Positions 57,742 through 64,000 of a stretch of 64,000 nucleotides of DNA are shown here, in pieces. Location: assembly GCA_024635755.1 (NCBI GenBank), contig JAGXIF010000008.1:1-64000 (forward strand), written 5' to 3'. Position numbers and translations under genes: made by a program. The stretch is from Halothiobacillus sp. GTDB taxonomy: Bacteria > Pseudomonadota > Gammaproteobacteria > Halothiobacillales > Halothiobacillaceae. Each line of letters begins with the position of its first letter. The first letter of the stretch is position 1. The notes below the pieces were generated by a model that was given only the letters and a program-made list of their open reading frames with translations, searched no databases and was not told where the DNA came from.

Positions 57742-59277
57742 ATGTGCGGCATTATTGGGATGGTGGCGAAATCGCCGGTGAATCAGGCACTCTACGACGG
57801 CTTGACCGTCCTGCAGCACCGGGGACAGGATGCCGCGGGCATTCTGACGTCCGACGAGGAGCGTCTATTTCTCCGCAAGGAAAACGGACTGGTCAAGGAC
57901 GTCTTCCACACGCGCCACATGCTCCAACTGATGGGCAACATGGGCATCGGTCACGTGCGCTACCCGACAGCCGGGTGTGACTCCTCTGCCGAGGCACAGC
58001 CGTTCTACGTCAACGCGCCCTTCGGTATCGCCATGGGGCATAACGGCAACCTCACCAATGTCGACGAGTTGCGGGCTGCCGTGGTTGCCGAGGACCGCCG
58101 TCACCTGAACACCAATTCCGATTCGGAAGTGCTGCTCAACGTCTTCGCCCACGAGTTGGCCGCCATCGCCGGGGCCCGGCCGACGGCGGAGGATGTCTTT
58201 GCCGCAATCACCACGGTCCATCGCCGCGCCCGCGGTGCCTACGCGGTAATCGGCCTGATCGCCGGCGAAGGGGTGTTCGCATTCCGCGATCCGCACGGCA
58301 TACGACCTGTCTGCTACGGCAAGCGCGAGACCGAGGAGGGCACCGAGTACATGGTGGCTTCCGAGTCGGTCGCCATCGAGGCCGGCGGTTTCGAACTGGT
58401 GCGTGACCTGGCCCCCGGCGAGGCCATCTTCATCTCCCAGCAAGGCGACGTCACCTTGCGCCAGTGCGCGGACGACCCGGAGTATTCCAACTGCATCTTC
58501 GAATACGTCTACCTGGCGCGGCCCGATTCCATCATCGATGATGTCTCGGTCTACCGCGCCCGGATGCGGATGGGCGAAAAACTGGCCGAGAAGATCCAAC
58601 GCGACTGGCCCGACAACGACATCGACGTCGTCATCCCGATACCGGATACCAGCCGCACGGCAGCCCTCGAGATCGCGGTGAATCTCAACCTCAAGTACCG
58701 CGAGGGCTTCGTCAAGAACCGTTACATTGCCCGCACCTTCATCATGCCGGGCCAAGCGCAGCGCAAGCGTTCGGTCCGCCAGAAGCTCAATGCCATCGAC
58801 CTGGAGTTCCGGGGCAAGAACGTATTGCTGGTGGACGACTCCATCGTACGCGGCACGACCTCCAGCGAGATCATCCGCATGGCGCGCGAGGCCGGCGCGA
58901 AGAAGGTCTACATGGCCTCGGCGGCCCCGCCGGTGCGCTACCCGAACGTCTATGGCATCGACATGCCGGCGGTCAACGAGTTCGTCGCCCACGAGCGGGA
59001 CGTGGACGCCATTCGGCAGGTGATCGGTGCCGATGAGCTGATCTACCAGGACCTTGAAGATCTCAAGGATGCCGTGCGACTGGGCAATCCGACGCTCGCC
59101 CAGTTCGATTGCTCCTGTTTCACCGGTGAATACGTCACCAACGACATCGACGGCAACTACCTCGACAATCTGGCCAGCAATCGCGCCGATAGCGCGCGCG
59201 GCACGGAAAGCGGAGCCAAGGGGGCCTCGCGCCGTTCGCGCGATATCGTCTCTGTCGGTTTGTACAATGACCAGTAG
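57742..59277 (+). CDS. purF: Amidophosphoribosyltransferase
   Basis: First step of de novo purine synthesis (PRPP + glutamine to phosphoribosylamine). 511 residues. N-terminal nucleophile Cys2 after Met ([11 protein letters not shown]), glutaminase features [12 protein letters not shown] and GHVRYPTAG, and the PRPP loop [14 protein letters not shown]. No propeptide. GAGG about 11 bp before the ATG. Its 3' end overlaps the L,D-transpeptidase gene by 11 bp. Confidence 0.99.
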   Translation: MCGIIGMVAKSPVNQALYDGLTVLQHRGQDAAGILTSDEERLFLRKENGLVKDVFHTRHMLQLMGNMGIGHVRYPTAGCDSSAEAQPFYVNAPFGIAMGHNGNLTNVDELRAAVVAEDRRHLNTNSDSEVLLNVFAHELAAIAGARPTAEDVFAAITTVHRRARGAYAVIGLIAGEGVFAFRDPHGIRPVCYGKRETEEGTEYMVASESVAIEAGGFELVRDLAPGEAIFISQQGDVTLRQCADDPEYSNCIFEYVYLARPDSIIDDVSVYRARMRMGEKLAEKIQRDWPDNDIDVVIPIPDTSRTAALEIAVNLNLKYREGFVKNRYIARTFIMPGQAQRKRSVRQKLNAIDLEFRGKNVLLVDDSIVRGTTSSEIIRMAREAGAKKVYMASAAPPVRYPNVYGIDMPAVNEFVAHERDVDAIRQVIGADELIYQDLEDLKDAVRLGNPTLAQFDCSCFTGEYVTNDIDGNYLDNLASNRADSARGTESGAKGASRRSRDIVSVGLYNDQ

Positions 59278-59974
59278 CCTGGGCCGGGTGCTTCTCCTCG
59301 GGCTCCTGATGCTTCCCGGCGTCATGCTGGCCGAGCCTGGCCAAGGCGGTCCGGCTGGTCCATCCGGCGAGTCTGACCGCTCCAGCACAGCCGCCCAGCC
59401 AGAAGTGACATCGATGGCCGAACTGCCGCCACGGGTGCAGAAATCCGCGCAACGACTGGGCGAGCGACAGCGCCTCAGTGCGTCGCCCACGGCCCAGTTG
59501 ATCGTGGTCGACGTGGGCGACCAGCGGCTCTACCTGTTCGAACAGGGCAGACTGCAGGCGGTGTACCCGGTGTCCACGGCCGAACAGGGCACGGGCAACC
59601 GGGAGGGCAGCCTCCAGACCCCCTTGGGGCTGCATCGCGTGGCCGACAAGATCGGCGCGGATGCGCCCATGGGTATGATCTTCCGTGGTCGACGGCCCAC
59701 CGGCGATATCGCAGAGATTCTCACCGGCGCGGAGGAGCGTGCCGCGCGTGATGATGTCACCAGCCGTATCCTCTGGCTCGACGGTCTCGAACCGGGCGTC
59801 AACCAGGGCGGCGAGGTCGACTCCAAACGGCGTTATATCTACATTCACGGCACCCCCGAGGAAGGCCGTATCGGCCGGCCCGCCTCGCACGGCTGCGTGC
59901 GCATGACCAATGCCGACGTGATCGCATTGTTCGATCGCGTCGAGATCGGAGCCCTGGTCGACATCATCGAATGA
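59267..59974 (+). CDS. L,D-transpeptidase (YkuD) exported protein
   Basis: 235 residues: signal peptide (about 1-22, [15 protein letters not shown]), Ser/Pro-rich linker, then a YkuD domain (about 75-235) with [28 protein letters not shown] and the active-site motif [20 protein letters not shown] followed by RM (catalytic Cys in SHGCVRM). Cross-links peptidoglycan or attaches proteins to it. ATG 59267 lies inside the end of purF; the earlier in-frame sequence is out-of-frame purF. Confidence 0.92.
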   Translation: MTSSLGRVLLLGLLMLPGVMLAEPGQGGPAGPSGESDRSSTAAQPEVTSMAELPPRVQKSAQRLGERQRLSASPTAQLIVVDVGDQRLYLFEQGRLQAVYPVSTAEQGTGNREGSLQTPLGLHRVADKIGADAPMGMIFRGRRPTGDIAEILTGAEERAARDDVTSRILWLDGLEPGVNQGGEVDSKRRYIYIHGTPEEGRIGRPASHGCVRMTNADVIALFDRVEIGALVDIIE

Positions 59975-60104
59975 TCAGGATCGGCCGAAGTCCGCTGGGC
60001 CAAGGGGTTTGGCTCAGTAACTTGATTTTGAATCCGGTTGTTCCCAGGCTGCCATTTAGTTTCAAACCGTGCGAGTCGGTAATACATACAGGGGGAGATG
60101 TGTG

Positions 60105-60755
60105 ATGTCGCAGTGGATGCGTTTTCTGACAGTGGTGTTGGCCGTTTCGATGGTATCCGGATGCGCGGTGACGCGCAGCGAGATGGACGTGGCAGAGATT
60201 CCTGTCGAGAACCCCAGTGAGGGCACCGAGGTAACCTTCGTTCGCCTCGTGGATACCCGAGATTTTCAGATGGAACCGGGCGATCCCAGTACACCGTCTC
60301 TTAAAAACGGCGAAATCGAGGATGAGTCGATCACATCGCGTGCAATCGCCCGCAAGCGGAACAGTTACGGGCAGGCTCTCGGGGATATTCTTTTGCCGGA
60401 GGGGAAGACGGTGGCGCACGTGGTCGAGAATCGGCTGGCGAGTAGTTTCGCTGACAAGGGCTATCGCGTGGTGAGAAAAGGACAGCTCGGGTACGAGGAG
60501 GCCGTCCCGCTTGAGGTGAATATCGAAAAGTTCTGGGGTTGGTTTACACCCGGTTTCTTTACCATTGACCTGGAGTTCGAGACGCTCGTCCGGGTGGTTG
60601 GTCCACTCTCCGGATTACGACATGGCGAGACTTTTCGGGGAGTGTCCAAGGAGAGCTTTGCGGCTGCTCTGGAGGACAACTGGCGCAAGGTTATGAACGC
60701 CGCGCTCGATAACCTCGAAGCAGATGTACAGGGGAAACTGCCCACTCCAGAGTGA
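60105..60755 (+). CDS. Lipoprotein of unknown function
   Basis: 216 residues. Lipobox VSGC (Cys20) after a hydrophobic segment, so probably an outer-membrane lipoprotein. The mature part contains VTFVRLVDTRDF, RNSYGQALGDILLPEGKTVA and VENRLASSFADKGYRVV, then VNIEKFWGWFTPGFFTIDLE. The layout (a 'V-V-DxR' strand, a helix ending in KGY and a VNIEKFW strand) resembles YajG-type lipoproteins, but identity is not clear. GGGGGAG precedes the ATG; GTG/ATG codons at 60069 are less likely. Confidence 0.82.
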   Translation: MSQWMRFLTVVLAVSMVSGCAVTRSEMDVAEIPVENPSEGTEVTFVRLVDTRDFQMEPGDPSTPSLKNGEIEDESITSRAIARKRNSYGQALGDILLPEGKTVAHVVENRLASSFADKGYRVVRKGQLGYEEAVPLEVNIEKFWGWFTPGFFTIDLEFETLVRVVGPLSGLRHGETFRGVSKESFAAALEDNWRKVMNAALDNLEADVQGKLPTPE

Positions 60756-60835
60756 TGACCAATTCTTGCAGCGTGCCGAGTTCTTGCTTGACACGTGTCG
60801 CGTGAACGACTGCGTACCAGATTTCGTTGAAAACC

Positions 60836-60863
60836 GACGACGACTGCAAAGAGGGTCGTCGTC
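60836..60863 (+). promoter_or_regulatory. Hairpin in the ilvD leader
   Basis: GACGACGAC (60836-60844) pairs perfectly with GTCGTCGTC (60855-60863) across a 10-nt loop, followed by a second small stem GATCG/CGATC. It ends about 30 bp before the ilvD ATG, with no T-run, so it is not a terminator. It could affect mRNA stability or initiation. Confidence 0.45.
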
Positions 60864-60892
60864 TCTGATCGTTTCGATCCGGAGAACCATCC

Positions 60893-62758
60893 ATGCCCGA
60901 TTATCGTTCCAAGACCACCACCCATGGCCGCAATATGGCCGGTGCCCGCGCCCTGTGGCGCGCCACGGGGGTGAAGGACGACGATTTCGGCAAACCGATC
61001 ATCGCGATCGCCAATTCGTTCACCCAGTTCGTTCCGGGGCACGTGCACCTGAAGGACATGGGCCAGTTGGTCGCCCGCGAGGTGGAGGCCGCCGGTGGCA
61101 TCGCCAAGGAATTCAACACCATCGCCGTCGATGACGGCATCGCGATGGGCCACGGCGGCATGCTGTACTCGCTGCCGAGCCGCGACATCATCGCCGATTC
61201 GGTCGAGTACATGGTCAATGCCCACTGCGCCGATGCGCTGGTGTGCATTTCCAACTGCGACAAGATCACCCCGGGCATGCTCAACGCCGCCATGCGCCTG
61301 AACATTCCGGTGGTGTTCGTCTCCGGCGGGCCGATGGAGGCGGGCAAGACGCGCCTCTCCGAAGATTCCGACGAGGTCATCAAGCTCGACCTGGTCGACG
61401 CCATGGTGCAGGCGGCAGACGACTCGGTCTCCGACGAGGTATTGGCCCAGGTCGAGCGTTCGGCCTGTCCGACCTGCGGTTCCTGCTCGGGCATGTTCAC
61501 CGCCAACTCGATGAACTGCCTCACCGAGGCGCTGGGCCTGTCGCTGCCGGGCAACGGCTCCCTGCTGGCCACCCATGCCGACCGCCGCGAGCTGTTCCTC
61601 GAGGCCGGCCGTCAGATCGTCCGGTTGGCCAAGACCTACTACGAGAACGATGATGCCTCCGTGCTGCCGCGTTCGATCGCCACGCGCGAGGCATTCGAGA
61701 ACGCCATGGCGCTCGACATCGCCATGGGCGGCTCGACCAACACCGTGTTGCACCTGCTGGCCGCCGCGCGCGAGGGCGAGGTCGAGTTCGACATGACCGA
61801 CATCGACCACATGAGCCGCAAGATCCCGTACCTGTGCAAGGTTGCGCCCAGTACGGCGCAGTACCACATGGAGGACGTCCATCGTGCCGGCGGCGTGATC
61901 GCGATCCTCGGCGAGCTCGATCGGGCCGGCCTGTTGCACAACGACATTCCGAACGTCTACAGCAAGACTGTGAAGGACGGGCTGGACCGTTGGGATATTG
62001 CGCGCGAGACGGCCTGCGAAGAGGCCAAGCAGCGCTATCTGGCCGGCCCGGCCGGCATTCCCACCCAGACCGCCTTCTCGCAGGACACGCGTTGGCCGAG
62101 CCTGGACCTCGATCGGGCCAAGGGCTGTATCCGCGATTACGAGCACGCCTACTCGAAGGACGGCGGCCTGGCCGTGCTGTTCGGCAATATCGCCCGCGAC
62201 GGCTGCATCGTGAAGACTGCGGGTGTCGACGAGTCGATCCTCAAGTTCACCGGCCGCGCCCGCTGCTTCGAGTCGCAGGATGCGGCCGTCGAGGCGATCC
62301 TCGCCGACCAGATCGTGCCGGGCGACGTGGTCGTGATCCAGTACGAGGGTCCGAAGGGCGGGCCGGGCATGCAGGAGATGCTCTATCCCACCAGCTACCT
62401 CAAGTCCAAGGGGCTGGGCAAGGACTGCGCGCTGCTGACCGACGGTCGCTTCTCCGGCGGCACCTCGGGGCTGTCCATCGGCCACGCCTCGCCGGAAGCG
62501 GGCGCCGGCGGCGAGATCGCGCTGGTGGAAGATGGCGACACCATCGTCATCGACATCCCGGAGCGCACCATCCACCTCGACATCAGCGATGCCGACCTGG
62601 CCCATCGCCGCGAGAAGATGATCGAGCGGGGCGATGCGGCGTACAAGCCGGTCAGTCGCCAGCGCTACGTGAGCCAGGCGCTCAAGGCCTACGCGGCACT
62701 GACTACCTCGGCCTCGCTGGGGGCGGTGCGCGATCTGTCCCAGATCGGCGTCAGGTAA
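60893..62758 (+). CDS. ilvD: Dihydroxy-acid dehydratase
   Basis: Iron-sulfur enzyme of valine, leucine and isoleucine synthesis. 621 residues, the long (E. coli-like) form. Cluster/active-site Cys122 ([11 protein letters not shown]) and Cys195 ([11 protein letters not shown]) with Cys192 and Cys198 nearby; [20 protein letters not shown] near the C-terminus. GGAG precedes the ATG. Confidence 0.98.
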   Translation: MPDYRSKTTTHGRNMAGARALWRATGVKDDDFGKPIIAIANSFTQFVPGHVHLKDMGQLVAREVEAAGGIAKEFNTIAVDDGIAMGHGGMLYSLPSRDIIADSVEYMVNAHCADALVCISNCDKITPGMLNAAMRLNIPVVFVSGGPMEAGKTRLSEDSDEVIKLDLVDAMVQAADDSVSDEVLAQVERSACPTCGSCSGMFTANSMNCLTEALGLSLPGNGSLLATHADRRELFLEAGRQIVRLAKTYYENDDASVLPRSIATREAFENAMALDIAMGGSTNTVLHLLAAAREGEVEFDMTDIDHMSRKIPYLCKVAPSTAQYHMEDVHRAGGVIAILGELDRAGLLHNDIPNVYSKTVKDGLDRWDIARETACEEAKQRYLAGPAGIPTQTAFSQDTRWPSLDLDRAKGCIRDYEHAYSKDGGLAVLFGNIARDGCIVKTAGVDESILKFTGRARCFESQDAAVEAILADQIVPGDVVVIQYEGPKGGPGMQEMLYPTSYLKSKGLGKDCALLTDGRFSGGTSGLSIGHASPEAGAGGEIALVEDGDTIVIDIPERTIHLDISDADLAHRREKMIERGDAAYKPVSRQRYVSQALKAYAALTTSASLGAVRDLSQIGVR

Positions 62759-62786
62759 GGCGGCCGGCGAGGCGGCGAGGGAACGC

Positions 62787-63464
62787 ATGCCGGGACACAC
62801 CTACATCCCGCCGGCCTTTCGCCAGGACGACCCCGGGCAACTGGCAACGATCGTCGCCGCGCAGCCCTTCGGTCTACTGGTGCTGGGGGAGAGCGAGACG
62901 CTCGACGCCGTGCACCTGCCGTTCCTGCGATTCGGCAATCGTGCCGAGCCGTCGACCTGGCGGTTCGAGTCGCACCTCGCTCGCGCCAATCCGGTGGCCG
63001 AAGCGCTCGCTGACGGACGCGAATGTCGTGGACTGATTGCCTTCACGGGGCCGGACGCCTACCTGAGTCCCCATTGGTACGTCGACGGACGGGAGAGCAG
63101 CGTGCCGACCTGGAACTACCAGGTGGTCCACGCGAGAGGTTCGGTACGTCTGGTGGGCGACGACGATCCCGAGTGGCTCGACCGGCACCTGCACGATCTG
63201 ATCGACACCCACCAGCCGCGCACGGGCCAGCCGCCGTTCGATTACTCGCACCTGCCGGATCGGCAGATCGCGGCAATGAAGGCGGCCATCGTCGGTATCG
63301 AGCTGCGCGCCGAACGGGTCGACGGTATCGAGAAGCTCAGTCAGAACAAGACGGTGGCCGACCGCGAGGGTGTAATCGACGGGTTGCGCCGCCGCGGGGA
63401 TCTCGAATGTGACGCGATGGCCGAACTGATGATCCAGCGGGAGAAACGACACCAGCGCGGTTAA
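62787..63464 (+). CDS. PaiB-family FMN-binding protein
   Basis: 225 residues of the PaiB/negative transcriptional regulator family: YIPPAFRQDDPGQLATIV at the N-terminus, LPFLRF, FTGPDAYLSPHWYVD, VPTWNYQVVHARGSVRL and KLSQNKTVADREGVIDGL, which form an FMN-binding split barrel. In Bacillus PaiB affects sporulation and protease genes; here it is likelier to be a flavin enzyme of unknown substrate. GCGAGGGA lies before the ATG. 28 bp after ilvD. Confidence 0.92.
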   Translation: MPGHTYIPPAFRQDDPGQLATIVAAQPFGLLVLGESETLDAVHLPFLRFGNRAEPSTWRFESHLARANPVAEALADGRECRGLIAFTGPDAYLSPHWYVDGRESSVPTWNYQVVHARGSVRLVGDDDPEWLDRHLHDLIDTHQPRTGQPPFDYSHLPDRQIAAMKAAIVGIELRAERVDGIEKLSQNKTVADREGVIDGLRRRGDLECDAMAELMIQREKRHQRG

Positions 63465-63588
63465 AAAGCACCGCGATGAGTCGATTGAGAGGCCCTTCGA
63501 CGAGCCAAACCTTCCAAGGGCCGAGTGGTAAGCTCCACGCAACGGAGAACTCGTTTGGCCCGCCGGTGTAGTGCGGCTGATCGCTCCG

Positions 63589-64000
63589 TCAGGTGGCGGC
63601 TTGCCTGTCATGCAGACGTCGCCCGATCAGCCGGGGTACTCGCCGCAGGAATCCCGCCAGCAGGCGCAGGTGCATCCAGATCAGGAGCCGGTTGTCGCGC
63701 CCGTAGCGAAAGTGCGAGACCCCGTCGGCCTCGGCATCGAAATAGCGCACCGGCGCGTCGACATTGATCGCCGGAACGCCCAGCCAGACGAGCCGGACGG
63801 CCGCTTCGGGGTCGAAGTCGAAGCGGCGCATCCAGCGCGTCTGCCGCATCACGGTGATCAACGGTTCGATCGGGTAGACGCGAAAGCCGAACAGCGAGTC
63901 ACCAATGCCGCCCCAGAGCGTTTCCAGTTCCGCCCAGAAGTTCGAGATCTTGCGTCCCTGAACCCTCAGTGTCGGGGCTTCCTCCGAGAATACCGGTCGA
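63589..64000 (-). CDS. Glycosyltransferase family 2 protein, C-terminal part
   Basis: The last 137 codons; the rest is beyond the right edge. Visible: LWGGIGDSLFGFRVYPIEP, then MRRFDFDPEAAVRLVWLGVP, VRYFDAEADGVSHFRYGRDN and MHLRLLAGFLRRVPRL at the end. The 'FGFRxYP...RYF...DGVSHFRxxRDN' pattern is typical of membrane-associated glycosyltransferases found in aryl-polyene and similar lipid-type gene clusters; whether such a cluster follows is outside the window. Stop TGA at 63591-63589. Confidence 0.8.
   Translation of the reverse strand, partial: RPVFSEEAPTLRVQGRKISNFWAELETLWGGIGDSLFGFRVYPIEPLITVMRQTRWMRRFDFDPEAAVRLVWLGVPAINVDAPVRYFDAEADGVSHFRYGRDNRLLIWMHLRLLAGFLRRVPRLIGRRLHDRQAAT

Noticed and set aside
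57865-59490. 541-codon minus-strand open frame covering purF
   Set aside because: Antisense to purF with all catalytic motifs intact on the other strand.
60788-60816. Promoter from the consensus TTGACA upstream of ilvD
   Set aside because: The matching -10 position (TGCGTA after 17 bp) fits poorly, so it was not called as a promoter.
60461-62800. 779-codon minus-strand open frame covering ilvD
   Set aside because: Antisense to a fully conserved ilvD; composition is shadow-like and there is no ribosome site.

Overview
The window is GC-rich, densely coding chromosomal DNA from a gammaproteobacterium. Supporting features are the fabAB pair for anaerobic unsaturated fatty acid synthesis, an RlmK-RlmL fusion, a dusB-fis pair, a MlaEFD system, and the order truA-trpF-trpB-trpA-accD-folC-dedD-cvpA-purF. 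A cytochrome c'-like protein, a DctQM-type TRAP permease pair and several c-di-GMP proteins fit an environmental, perhaps chemolithotrophic, Chromatiales/Halothiobacillaceae-like lineage, but the genus is inference. I saw no rRNA, tRNA, CRISPR array, prophage, insertion sequence or integrase. Almost everything looks like core chromosome.

Layout. 1-2.6 kb: guaB-guaA (GMP synthesis, minus strand; guaA runs off the left edge). 2.8-4.8 kb: a small secreted protein and xseA. 4.85-8.7 kb: a membrane GGDEF-EAL protein translationally coupled to a substrate-binding lipoprotein. 8.7-12.5 kb: an NlpC/P60 lipoprotein, rlmKL and an unknown exported protein. 12.6-15.1 kb: a low-complexity exported protein and a lone double-ATPase ABC protein (YejF-like). 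15.1-17.5 kb: fabA-fabB, divergent from a cytochrome c'-like gene. 17.5-23.7 kb: mostly minus-strand genes, including the tight run LOG family - thrB - dctQ - dctM - dusB - fis. 23.8-29.2 kb: polA and a second GGDEF-EAL protein. 29.3-31.5 kb: motA-motB-HIT with overlapping stop/start codons. 31.7-33.3 kb: tatD and tcdA. 33.3-34.0 kb: the only sizeable gene-poor stretch, with a small Trp-rich ORF. 34-39.1 kb: rluB and the run algH-ruvX-pyrR-pyrB-pyrC' (pyrimidine synthesis). 39.3-43 kb: mlaE-mlaF-mlaD-lipoprotein. 43-50 kb: a bicupin gene and a tripartite RND efflux operon (outer-membrane factor, adaptor, pump) headed by a clear inverted-repeat operator. 50.4-60 kb: truA to purF, then an L,D-transpeptidase. 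60.1-64 kb: a lipoprotein, ilvD, a PaiB-like protein and a truncated glycosyltransferase.

How genes work together. Purine (guaBA, purF), pyrimidine (pyrB, pyrC', pyrR), tryptophan (trpFBA), branched-chain (ilvD), threonine (thrB), folate (folC) and fatty acid (accD, fabA, fabB) genes point to a prototroph. Envelope maintenance is represented by the Mla-type lipid transporter, NlpC/P60 and YkuD enzymes and SPOR-domain DedD. Two c-di-GMP proteins, one with an intact and one with a degraded GGDEF motif, plus a MotAB-like stator suggest surface or motility signalling.

I did not find a convincing new multi-gene system. The best leads are the ligand-binding lipoprotein/GGDEF-EAL pair, the motAB-HIT unit, the structured leader before purF, the operator before the RND operon, the NPPY-to-NVPF change in RlmL, and the small Trp-rich ORF at 33.8 kb.
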